Source: Bacteroidales bacterium
GTDB lineage: Bacteria > Bacteroidota > Bacteroidia > Bacteroidales > Bacteroidaceae
DNA length: 20,975 nucleotides
Assembly (NCBI GenBank): GCA_004557035.1
Contig: SFFB01000033.1
Coordinates: 1-20,975, forward strand
Direction: 5' to 3'
The position numbers were made by a program, and so were the translations under genes. A model generated the notes under the pieces. The model was given only the letters and a program-made list of their open reading frames with translations, did not search any database and had not been told where the DNA came from. The stretch's first letter is position 1, and each line of letters opens with the position of its first letter. This document shows positions 14,945 through 20,975 of the stretch, piece after piece.

Positions 14945-15814
14945 TTAATGCCGGCTCATTTGCGCCTCGGCCTCGTGGGCATGGTGATAGAGAGAGTCTA
15001 TCTCGGCCTTATACGGCGTGGCCACCACGGCGACGTCGCGGATGCGGGCAAAGTCTGTGCCGAGATTGACATCAAGCGCATAAGACTGTCCGTCGGCCGA
15101 ATTGTTGACGGCCTTTATGCGACCAACGAAGATGCCCGGCGGAAAAACCGATGAGTAGCCGCTGGTCTCGACGACACCGCCGGGTTTGATGCCGGCATAG
15201 CGGGGAATGTCTTGCAGGGTGGCATGAAGCAGGCTGCCGCCTTGCCAAGAGAGATAGCCAAAATAGTTTTCGCCTCTCACACGACAGCTCACGTTTGACA
15301 TGGCATTAGTCAAAGGGATGATGAGCGCGTGGTTTTGTTCCACCAGATAGACAATGCCGACCACGCCGCCGCCTCCCACGACGCCCATCTCCGGGCGCAC
15401 ACCGTCGGCCGTGCCTTTGTCGATGACGAGATAGCCACCCCGACGTGACGAAACCGAGTTGGACACGACCGTGGCCGGTATCAGCGTGTAGGTTTCCAGC
15501 ACTCGGGCCACTTCGCGTGCCGTATAGCTCGAGTCGGCCCCAAACTGACGCAGGCGTTCGCGCAACTGCTCGTTTTGTATCTGCAATTGCAGATTGCGCT
15601 GCGTCAGGTCTGCATTGACTTCGCCCAATTGGATATAGGCCTTGGCCTCATCATAGAGTCCGCCGATGGCCGCCGCAGTGCCGTTGGCCGCCGACAGGGC
15701 CACACTGCCCTGATAGCTGTTGAAGCGGCAAAGCAACACAAAACTCACCACCTCAAGCACGACGAAGAGCAAGAGGTAGTGGTATTTTCGGAAAAACTCA
15801 ATGAGATAATACAC
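14945..15814 (-). CDS. mreC: MreC rod-shape-determining protein
   Basis: MreC is a bitopic inner-membrane protein whose periplasmic domain forms filaments and activates PBP2-RodA. The open frame runs far upstream, but the family-like N-terminus begins at the GTG at 15814 (MYYLIEFFRKYHYLLLFVVL), giving 289 residues. No ATG or clear Shine-Dalgarno exists at the right place, so a GTG start is inferred. A transmembrane helix spans about residues 11-31 (VVLEVVSFVLLCRFNSYQGS is a Bacteroidetes MreC hallmark). A coiled coil follows at about 60-95 (LTQRNLQLQIQNEQLRERLR). The beta-rich core contains NSVSSRRGGYLVIDKGTADGV and PEMGVVGGGGVVGIV. It is separated from mreB by 116 nt, which carries a strong hairpin, and is followed 13 nt later by mreD. 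Confidence 0.94.
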   Translation of the reverse strand: MYYLIEFFRKYHYLLLFVVLEVVSFVLLCRFNSYQGSVALSAANGTAAAIGGLYDEAKAYIQLGEVNADLTQRNLQLQIQNEQLRERLRQFGADSSYTAREVARVLETYTLIPATVVSNSVSSRRGGYLVIDKGTADGVRPEMGVVGGGGVVGIVYLVEQNHALIIPLTNAMSNVSCRVRGENYFGYLSWQGGSLLHATLQDIPRYAGIKPGGVVETSGYSSVFPPGIFVGRIKAVNNSADGQSYALDVNLGTDFARIRDVAVVATPYKAEIDSLYHHAHEAEAQMSRH

Positions 15815-15872
15815 CGGCGGTAAAGAGGAGGGAAGATTAAAAAAGGAATGAGGCCTGACGGCCCAAGTTGGC

Positions 15873-15911
15873 AACCGTGGCGTAGCCGAATCTGCCGGCC
15901 GCGCCACGGTT
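15873..15911 (-). other. Stem-loop in the mreB-mreC intergenic gap
   Basis: On the minus strand AACCGTGGCG (15902-15911) pairs perfectly with CGCCACGGTT (15873-15882), a 10-bp stem with a 19-nt loop. A little further downstream a GGCC-N4-GGCC hairpin (about 15852-15863) is followed by CATTCCTTTTTT. The arrangement lies inside the operon, between two genes whose products work together. It could act as a partial terminator or an mRNA-processing or stability element, lowering mreC relative to mreB (inference). Confidence 0.55.
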
Positions 15912-15930
15912 ATGATGAGTCCGAGCGAAA

Positions 15931-16974
15931 TTATCGCATCAAGAAGGTAAACTTCTCTACGTTCTTGAGCGCTATGCCCGTACCTCTGGCCACGCAGAGT
16001 AGAGGGTCTTCGGCCACGTGTACGGGTATGTTGATTTTGTCGGTCAAGCGTTTGTCGAGGCCGCGAAGCAGGGCGCCGCCACCGGTAAGCCAGATACCGT
16101 TTTTCACGATGTCGGCATAGAGTTCGGGAGGCGTTTGCTCGAGGGCCGAGATAATGGCATGTTCGATGCGGGCTACTGACTTTTCGAGGCAGTGGGCAAT
16201 TTCTTGATAGCACACAGGCACCTCCATAGGCATAGCCGTAATGCGGTTAGGTCCGTGCACCACGTAGTCTTCGGGTGCATCTTCACCCAGGTCGGTCAGG
16301 GCGGCACCTACGTGTATCTTGATGCGTTCTGCCATGCGCTCACTTACTTTCACGTTGTGCTGACGACTCATATAGTCCTGAATGTCGGCGGTGAAATCGT
16401 CGCCGGCCATTTTGATGGAGTTGTTTGACACGATGCCGCCGAGCGAAATCACGGCAATTTCGGTCGTACCGCCGCCGATGTCAACCACCATGTTACCCTC
16501 AGGAGCGTTGACGTCAATGCCCACACCGATGGCAGCGGCCATAGGTTCATAGAGCAGGTAGATGTCGCGGCCGCCGGCGTGTTCGGCAGAGTCGCGTACG
16601 GCACGCAGTTCGACTTCGGTAGAGCCCGAGGGCACGCCGATGACCATACGGAGCGAGGGCGTGAAGAGGCGGCGACCGGTGTGTACCATCTTGATGAGGC
16701 CGCGCATCATTTGCTCGCAAGCGTTAAAGTCGGCAATCACGCCGTCGCGCAGGGGGCGGATAACGCGTATCTTGTCGTTGGTCTTTTCATACATCAACTT
16801 GGCCTTCTCGCCGACGGCAATCATATTGTCGCCCATGCGGTCGATGGCCACTACGGAAGGCTCGTTCACCATAATCTCATCACCACTGATGATAATGGTG
16901 TTGGCCGTGCCGAGGTCGATGGCCAGTTCTTGGTTAAACGAGAACAGGCGCGAGAAAATATTCTTAAATCCCAT
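15931..16974 (-). CDS. mreB: MreB, actin-like cell-shape protein
   Basis: MreB is the bacterial actin homologue that forms short membrane-associated filaments and orients lateral-wall synthesis. The product has 347 residues, standard for the family. Actin-fold ATP-binding motifs are intact: phosphate 1 (IDLGTANTIIIS, about residue 18), connect 1 (LYEPMAAAIGVGIDV), phosphate 2 (VDIGGGTTEIAVISLGG), adenosine (LTGGGALLRGLDKRL) and connect 2 (VARGTGIAL). A short hydrophobic and basic N-terminus (MGFKNIFSRLFSF) could serve as membrane anchor. The gene starts 29 nt after the cyclohydrolase stop codon and has no visible promoter of its own, so it is probably transcribed from the promoter near 17665. 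Confidence 0.98.
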   Translation of the reverse strand: MGFKNIFSRLFSFNQELAIDLGTANTIIISGDEIMVNEPSVVAIDRMGDNMIAVGEKAKLMYEKTNDKIRVIRPLRDGVIADFNACEQMMRGLIKMVHTGRRLFTPSLRMVIGVPSGSTEVELRAVRDSAEHAGGRDIYLLYEPMAAAIGVGIDVNAPEGNMVVDIGGGTTEIAVISLGGIVSNNSIKMAGDDFTADIQDYMSRQHNVKVSERMAERIKIHVGAALTDLGEDAPEDYVVHGPNRITAMPMEVPVCYQEIAHCLEKSVARIEHAIISALEQTPPELYADIVKNGIWLTGGGALLRGLDKRLTDKINIPVHVAEDPLLCVARGTGIALKNVEKFTFLMR

Positions 16975-17003
16975 GTTGTAGTGTGTGGAAAGGTGGGGTA
17001 TGA

Positions 17004-17600
17004 TTATTTGCCGTTAAACCAAGCGGCGATGGCGGTGTCGTAGTGGCTACTGACGCCGAAAGCCTTGGCAGCGAGAGCCTTGCGCTCTTCGCGACTGGAA
17101 GCGGCGCCATGGGCTTCGAGAATGGCCTGAAGGTCGGCATATTCTGCCTTTGAAGGCACGATGACCACGTCTTCGAAGTTTTTGGCACCGGCACGGATGA
17201 GTGAGATGCCGCCTATGTCGATTTTTTCGATAATGTCGGCTTCGGCCGCACCGCTGGCTACGGTCTGCTCAAAGGGGTAGAGGTCTACGATGACAAGGTC
17301 AATCTCGGGGATGTCATACTGTTGCATTTGTTCGCGGTCGCTCTCCAAGTCGCGTCGGCCAAGGATGCCGCCGAACACTTTGGGATGAAGCGTCTTGACA
17401 CGTCCGCCAAGGATGGAGGGATAAGTCGTGAGGTCTTCCACCTTCTTGCAGGGGATGCCGAGCGACTCAATAAACTGTTGGGTGCCGCCGGTAGAGAGCA
17501 GCGTGACGCCTTCGGCGTGGAGTTTGGCAAGGATGCTGTCGAGCCCGTCTTTGTGGAAAACGGAAACGAGTGCCGTCTTAATTTTCTTTGTACCTGACAT
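17004..17600 (-). CDS. purH: Stand-alone IMP cyclohydrolase (N-terminal domain of PurH)
   Basis: This product catalyses the last step of purine synthesis, closing FAICAR to IMP. It has only 198 residues and covers the N-terminal cyclohydrolase (MGS-like) domain of the bifunctional PurH, which usually has about 500. Conserved positions are present: LLSTGGTQQFI, the lysine in GGRVKTLHPKVFGG, the tyrosine in VDLYPFEQTV, the aspartate in DIGGISLIRAG and the lysine in GAKNFEDV. It ends with HYDTAIAAWFNGK and TAA, where PurH would continue into the AICAR transformylase domain. No remnant of that domain follows: only 29 nt separate the stop from mreB. The shortening therefore looks like a settled single-domain gene rather than a fresh truncation, although loss by deletion cannot be excluded. 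It heads the cell-shape operon, with a strong promoter 58 nt upstream. Confidence 0.93.
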   Translation of the reverse strand: MSGTKKIKTALVSVFHKDGLDSILAKLHAEGVTLLSTGGTQQFIESLGIPCKKVEDLTTYPSILGGRVKTLHPKVFGGILGRRDLESDREQMQQYDIPEIDLVIVDLYPFEQTVASGAAEADIIEKIDIGGISLIRAGAKNFEDVVIVPSKAEYADLQAILEAHGAASSREERKALAAKAFGVSSHYDTAIAAWFNGK

Positions 17601-17637
17601 TTATCTTAGTGTTTGTTGTTTTGATTATTGATGAAAC

Positions 17638-17660
17638 ACTTTAGGAGTCGTCCCTAAAGT
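17638..17660 (-). promoter_or_regulatory. Stem-loop at the 5' end of the purH-mre transcript
   Basis: ACTTTAGG (17653-17660) and CCTAAAGT (17638-17645) form a perfect 8-bp stem with a 7-nt loop. The predicted transcription start is close to 17658, so this hairpin would sit at the very 5' end of the operon mRNA, about 40 nt before the start codon. A 5'-terminal stem commonly protects mRNA from decay; here that is inference. Confidence 0.5.
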
Positions 17661-17664
17661 TTTG

Positions 17665-17696
17665 CAAAGTTACGCCAAGCTTTTTTTATGCCCAAA
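17665..17696 (-). promoter_or_regulatory. Promoter of the purH-mreBCD-mrdA-rodA operon
   Basis: Read on the minus strand: TTTG (17693-17696), a 20-nt spacer, then TAACTTTG (17665-17672). Both halves match the Bacteroidetes housekeeping promoter (-33 TTTG, -7 TAnnTTTG). Transcription should start near 17658, giving a leader of about 58 nt. Confidence 0.8.
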
Positions 17697-17925
17697 AAAA
17701 CAGCGGCGTAATTTCACAAACGTTTAATTTTGAGGGGCTATTGGGGGCTTCTTTGATTTGTGGCATCGTTGCAAGTGATGGCTCCTGCCCGGGTGTTCCC
17801 GGTGCTTGACTCGTTTGGTCATAATCTTGCTTAATGATGGCATAATCTGGTGTTTCTATTCATTTATTGCCATATCTTTAGATATAAGCAGCACCTCAGC
17901 AAAGTAAAAAACCTTTGGCTTCCCT

Positions 17926-17957
17926 TTTGTCATTGCATTAGGTTTGCACTATTTTTG
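17926..17957 (+). promoter_or_regulatory. Promoter of the Nudix gene
   Basis: TTTG (17926-17929), a 20-nt spacer and TATTTTTG (17950-17957) match the Bacteroidetes promoter in both halves. Transcription would start near 17963, about 14 nt before the ATG at 17977. This rules out the upstream frame-consistent TTG at 17944, which lies before the -7 element. Confidence 0.78.
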
Positions 17958-17976
17958 CCAAAAAAACAAAGCAGAA

Positions 17977-18369
17977 ATGATGAAAACAATAAATGTCGTG
18001 GCTGCGATTATTCGAGATGCAAACGGGCGTATTTTATCTACCCAAAGAGGCTATGGGGAATGGAAGGGCTGGTGGGAATATCCCGGCGGGAAAATGGAGG
18101 GCGGAGAAACACCGGAGGAAGCACTGAAGCGCGAAATACGCGAAGAACTATCAACAGAAATCAGTGTGGATGAGTTCTTTTGCACCGTCGATTATGATTA
18201 TCCGGCTTTCCACTTGACGATGCACTGTTATCTTTGCTCAATGCTCACGGGGGCGTTGCGCTTGAATGAGCATAAGGCTGCCCGTTGGCTAAAGAGAGAT
18301 GAACTGGGCGGTGTGAAGTGGTTGCCTGCTGATGTGGAAGTGGTGGAGATGTTGAAAAGTTGCTTATAA
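17977..18369 (+). CDS. Nudix hydrolase, MutT-like
   Basis: This is a small pyrophosphohydrolase of the Nudix superfamily, 130 residues from the first ATG at 17977 (a second ATG follows immediately). It probably hydrolyses a nucleoside triphosphate; the architecture and the early RGYGEWKGWWEYPGGK segment resemble MutT-type enzymes that clear 8-oxo-dGTP, but the substrate is not proven by sequence. The Nudix box G-x5-E-x7-RE-U-x-EE is intact in GKMEGGETPEEALKREIREE; the usual glycine two positions later is a serine (EELSTEI). C-terminal residues (HKAARWLKRDELGGVKWLPAD) match the conserved end of MutT-like proteins, where a tryptophan-containing segment precedes the last helix. It is the only plus-strand gene here, has its own promoter, and its end overlaps the convergent zinc-binding gene by 6 bp. 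No separate terminator is visible. Confidence 0.93.
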   Translation: MMKTINVVAAIIRDANGRILSTQRGYGEWKGWWEYPGGKMEGGETPEEALKREIREELSTEISVDEFFCTVDYDYPAFHLTMHCYLCSMLTGALRLNEHKAARWLKRDELGGVKWLPADVEVVEMLKSCL

Positions 18370-18858
18370 AACAGCCTTAGTCTCAGTGTCAATCTCAATC
18401 TGATAGTCGGACAAATACGCATTGATGCAGTCTTGAAATTGCTCACGACTCTTATCCAAAAGATAGGTCCGGCTTAGATTGATTACCTGCTTGCACAAAT
18501 CAACGTCGAACATACCAATATGTGTGTATGCTCTATCGACCCCAAGCTTTTTTGAGAGCCAAGTGTATGCATTATATCGACTCATAAAATGGTTCTCCCA
18601 AATCATATCGAAGATCAAGTGCGCACAATGTTTATATCTGCGAAGTTCCTCATTAGCCAGTCTGCCCAATGATTTGCTACTGTCCTTATGACATCCCACA
18701 TAAGCGTTGCAGTTGCGGCAAATATACATTTGTCCATAAGACACTCCATCGTAAATCTCAGCGCTGTCTATCAACTTGGTTTTACATTTGCAATAAGGAC
18801 AAATTTTCCCGGATATAATGTCAATGTCAAATGAAGTCATAGTCAAGCCGACGTGCAT
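18364..18858 (-). CDS. Zinc-finger-containing protein of unknown function
   Basis: The product has 164 residues from ATG at 18858; ATG at 18840 (MTSFDIDI) is an equally plausible start. Four cysteines, C20-x2-C23 (CPYC) and C47-x2-C50 (CRNC), form a probable zinc ribbon at the N-terminus. After it comes a conserved-looking segment (AYVGCHKDSSKSLGRLANEELRRYKHCAHLIFD), then an aromatic helix region (NAYTWLSKKLGV) and HIGMFDVDLCKQVI. The layout matches a family of small proteins annotated simply as zinc-finger-containing (I recall PF11672/DUF3268; not verified here), seen in bacteria and phages. The biochemical role is unknown; a nucleic-acid partner is plausible because of the zinc ribbon. It is convergent with the Nudix gene and has its own promoter. 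Composition is more AT-rich than the cell-shape operon, fitting an acquired gene. Confidence 0.85.
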   Translation of the reverse strand: MHVGLTMTSFDIDIISGKICPYCKCKTKLIDSAEIYDGVSYGQMYICRNCNAYVGCHKDSSKSLGRLANEELRRYKHCAHLIFDMIWENHFMSRYNAYTWLSKKLGVDRAYTHIGMFDVDLCKQVINLSRTYLLDKSREQFQDCINAYLSDYQIEIDTETKAVL

Positions 18859-18926
18859 TTTTATTAGTTAATCAAGGTCATTGTGTATTCATTTATGCCA
18901 CGCGACAGACTCTTCGCACGACACCA

Positions 18927-18958
18927 CAAAAGTAGGCATAATCCGGTGGGATTTCAAA
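18927..18958 (-). promoter_or_regulatory. Promoter of the zinc-finger gene
   Basis: On the minus strand TTTG (18955-18958), a 20-nt spacer and TACTTTTG (18927-18934) match both halves of the Bacteroidetes promoter. The start of transcription would be near 18920, about 60 nt before the ATG at 18858. Confidence 0.75.
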
Positions 18959-19057
18959 GCTGTCCTAATTTTTTTATTCCGGTTTTTTATAAAAACCAAT
19001 ACTTTTCCCAAGCGATAGTCATATAACAGGCAGACCAACCGGAAACTATGATATTGC

Positions 19058-19102
19058 AAAAAAACTATCGGTGTAACTCAAACTATTGAGCTACACCGAT
19101 AG
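19058..19102 (-). terminator. Long-stem rho-independent terminator
   Basis: On the minus strand CTATCGGTGTA-G-CTCAA (19086-19102) pairs with TTGAG-T-TACACCGATAG (19065-19081), a 17-bp stem whose single G-U position (mismatched in the DNA complement) sits after 11 pairs. The loop is 4 nt and a run of seven T follows. It is in the right orientation to end transcription of the large gene at 19392, but 290 nt beyond its stop codon. Confidence 0.8.
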
Positions 19103-19391
19103 AATTGTGATGATATTTAATCAGATACTTACTTCACCTCCTCGAAAACGACTTTAACTGACTATCAATGCGTTAGCACAGGATGTTGCACACATGTCGC
19201 AAAAACGGAAATAACCATTGATAATCAACATGTTACAAAATCGCTGAATGGTATATATTTCTCCCCAAACAACCAAAAGAAAACACAGAAAAAATCGCAA
19301 ACGTGCCACATTTTTTTGATTTTGATAGGCATATGGAATGCAGAAATGGCAATAAAACGGAGAATGGACCAGGACACATGTGATGCTCTCA

Positions 19392-20975
19392 CTATTCATT
19401 TTCTTGGTTAACAGATGCTTCTTCGGCGGGAATAAAAGGCATTACTTTGTCCACATTGTCATATTCTCCTTCATTAGTCAAACGATATTTTATTTTGATG
19501 CTGACTATAGGATATTTATCAGACTTAAAGAATAACTTTGGTCCCCATATTGCAGTAAACAAAGAATACTGATTAGCCTTATCGCCAAGCTTAGTCTTTA
19601 TTGGCTCTTCAAGTAATTCTGGATGCTTAGATATCTTTTCAAGAGACAGCCAAAGGCCATATAAATCATTCATCTTCTTCAAACATAACTTCTGCTGTTC
19701 TTCTGCTGTTGGTTCATGGAAATCCAAGGATGGTCGGTCTTCAAATCTCATAACATAAACCATCTGAGAGAAAAATTCAGTACTACAATCTAATGAAAGT
19801 ATCTTGATTCCCTTATACGAATACTTATGATCCGTTTCTTTCTTAAGATCTTTTATTGAACCAATATAATAGTCAAAATAAAGTCCAAAAGCAATTATAT
19901 AATGCTGTTTGTTGAGATTTAGTTTATCAATAGCTTGGAACAAATCTTCTGATGACAAACTATAGTCCGTTAGACTATGTTCCGCAAAGAACGAACTTGC
20001 AAACATATGCTGAAAGTTGTGTAGCATATAGGATGACATACAACCTGCTATACCAGCATGTCCCACATCTGGATTATCCACAAACGCAGTATTGGGGAAA
20101 GGCATTGTCACTGATGAATTCAAGTTATAACAGTTATCCTGTGAGAATCTTCTTCCAAACAAATCACCATATGGTGCCACTGCTCTTATGATATTACCAG
20201 TTAACTCTCCTTCTACAGAATCGACTTTCTCTTCGCTTAAAGGAAGGGAAGTTCTTAACTGCTCCATCTTATTAAGAATTTCATTTTGCATGCGAGATGT
20301 CAATTCGTCCGGTCTCAAAAGAATTGTTTTGTCATAAAGTTGTGTCTTTTCTTCAATAACCTTATCAAAGGAGCTAAACCCTATAATATCGAGTAATTCT
20401 TTGTTACTGTTAATCCGTTCCAACCATCGCTTGAATACATCTAAATTTTCCCTCAAAGTGTTTAGTTCTGACAAGCTGTCTGGTAATGCACCTGTATTTA
20501 GTACAGACTCATATCCATAGTTCCAACGTATAACATAAATACGATAAGCCAGTAGTGCAAGATAGCAATTTGCGGCACCTACAATTTTACCTTCTGTAAT
20601 ACCGTGCATATTAGGCATCTGGTATCTTGATTCATAATAGAACGGATCAACAAAACTATTATGGTTTATTTTATTGAAGGCATCTATTATATCACTTATA
20701 TTTGAAGGCACTAAAGGATAGGATGGAGGTTCTGATTGTGTAAATGAAAGCATAAGTTCCAACAATCTATATTTCTTCTCCTGGATAAGCATTGCGCACA
20801 ACATGATGTGAAACTCCATGAAGTTCTCACGTTGTTTCTGTTTTTCTTCAATTTGCTCTTGACTATATGGTTTACCTTCCTCATCATAGAGATATTGGTG
20901 TATAGGTTTCATAAAAAGAGCTATCTTCTGTGATGCCATTTTCCAATACTCCATAATCCACACATCTTTGTTATA
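19392..20975 (-). CDS. C-terminal part of a large uncharacterised protein, cut by right edge
   Basis: I do not recognise this protein. The frame is open to the window edge (first visible residues YNKDVWIMEYWKMASQ), so GTG and ATG codons near 20963 are probably internal and the gene starts outside. The visible 527 residues are soluble in character and mostly helical in appearance, rich in charged, tyrosine and phenylalanine residues. Landmarks that look conserved are LSFTQSEPPSYPLVP (about residue 77), YYESRYQMPNMHGI (about 112), YGDLFGRRFSQDN (about 270), GHAGIAGCMSSYMLHNFQHM (about 305) and FTAIWGPKLFFKSDKYP near the end. There is no obvious catalytic signature, signal peptide or transmembrane helix in this part. 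Base composition is clearly more AT-rich than the core operon, suggesting an accessory gene. Confidence 0.85.
   Translation of the reverse strand, partial: YNKDVWIMEYWKMASQKIALFMKPIHQYLYDEEGKPYSQEQIEEKQKQRENFMEFHIMLCAMLIQEKKYRLLELMLSFTQSEPPSYPLVPSNISDIIDAFNKINHNSFVDPFYYESRYQMPNMHGITEGKIVGAANCYLALLAYRIYVIRWNYGYESVLNTGALPDSLSELNTLRENLDVFKRWLERINSNKELLDIIGFSSFDKVIEEKTQLYDKTILLRPDELTSRMQNEILNKMEQLRTSLPLSEEKVDSVEGELTGNIIRAVAPYGDLFGRRFSQDNCYNLNSSVTMPFPNTAFVDNPDVGHAGIAGCMSSYMLHNFQHMFASSFFAEHSLTDYSLSSEDLFQAIDKLNLNKQHYIIAFGLYFDYYIGSIKDLKKETDHKYSYKGIKILSLDCSTEFFSQMVYVMRFEDRPSLDFHEPTAEEQQKLCLKKMNDLYGLWLSLEKISKHPELLEEPIKTKLGDKANQYSLFTAIWGPKLFFKSDKYPIVSIKIKYRLTNEGEYDNVDKVMPFIPAEEASVNQENE

Larger units (their letters stand above)
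17601..17976. other. Divergent intergenic region between purH and the Nudix gene
   Basis: Two promoters point away from each other: the operon promoter to the left (17665-17696) and the Nudix promoter to the right (17926-17957). Between them, about 17700-17925, I see no gene, no clear hairpin and no repeat beyond an AT-rich stretch, ATCTTTAGATAT (17874-17885), which is nearly palindromic. Confidence 0.65.
18859..19391. other. AT-rich intergenic region with promoter and terminator
   Basis: In this 533-bp gap are the promoter of the zinc-finger gene (18927-18958), a 17-bp AT-rich palindrome GGTTTTT-TAT-AAAAACC (18981-18997) and a long-stem terminator (19058-19102). From 19103 to 19391 there is no supported gene. 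An open frame of about 80 codons on the minus strand (19154-19399) overlaps the end of the large right-hand gene, lacks recognisable content, and is more likely part of its untranslated 3' region. Confidence 0.6.

Noticed and set aside
15815..16213. The N-terminal extension of the mreC frame up to 16213
   Set aside because: It overlaps the mreB coding region and has no MreC-like sequence; the family-like N-terminus starts at the GTG at 15814.
17839..18948. Near-identical 14-mers GGCATAATCTGGTG (17839) and GGCATAATCCGGTG (18935) in direct orientation flanking the Nudix and zinc-finger genes, considered as target duplications or attachment sites
   Set aside because: A 13-of-14 match is expected many times by chance in a window of this size. 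No integrase, transposase or inverted terminal repeats accompany it, and the second copy lies inside a promoter spacer.
19065..19102. A tRNA D-arm-like stretch (GTGTAGCTCAATAGTTTGAG on the minus strand)
   Set aside because: The sequence folds back perfectly on itself as a 17-bp stem followed by a T-run, so it is a terminator; no anticodon arm, T arm or acceptor stem follows.

Overview
The window looks like a Bacteroidales chromosome segment, most likely Prevotellaceae or a close relative. Four things point there: candidate promoters of the form TTTG-N18/20-TAnnTTTG, mostly weak Shine-Dalgarno signals, a C-terminal tail like those used by type IX secretion, and the gene order purH-type gene, mreB, mreC, mreD, mrdA, rodA. 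Taxonomy is inferred from these features, not from a marker gene. Almost every gene is on the minus strand; only the Nudix gene is on plus.

Layout from left to right. Positions 1-1705 (minus) hold the first 568 residues of a Cas12a (Cpf1) nuclease, the effector of a type V-A CRISPR-Cas system, cut by the left edge. Its adaptation genes and array, if present, lie beyond that edge. A 478-bp intergenic stretch follows, with a probable cas12a promoter and a three-stem palindromic element. Next come an Hsp20 chaperone gene and a 1184-residue pyruvate:ferredoxin oxidoreductase (nifJ/por), each with a strong terminator. Positions 6724-10041 encode a secreted GH20 beta-N-acetylhexosaminidase with two tandem C-terminal modules and a probable type IX secretion tail.

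After a gap carrying a 21-bp tandem repeat comes a long minus-strand operon read from about 17658 down to 10582. It encodes an IMP cyclohydrolase (only the N-terminal domain of PurH), MreB, MreC, MreD, PBP2 (MrdA), RodA and a small membrane-anchored protein of unknown function. It ends at a terminator at 10481-10507. These are the core parts of the lateral-wall elongation machine, driven by a clear promoter upstream of the purine gene.

The right end is more AT-rich and looks accessory. It holds a Nudix hydrolase on the plus strand, a convergent zinc-binding protein, a 533-bp gap with a strong terminator, and the C-terminal 527 residues of a large unrecognised protein that runs off the right edge.

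The most notable items are the partial Cas12a and the structured element upstream of it, the stand-alone cyclohydrolase heading the cell-shape operon, the 21-bp tandem repeat, and the unrecognised protein at the right edge. No complete undescribed system is visible: both candidate accessory loci are cut by the window edges.
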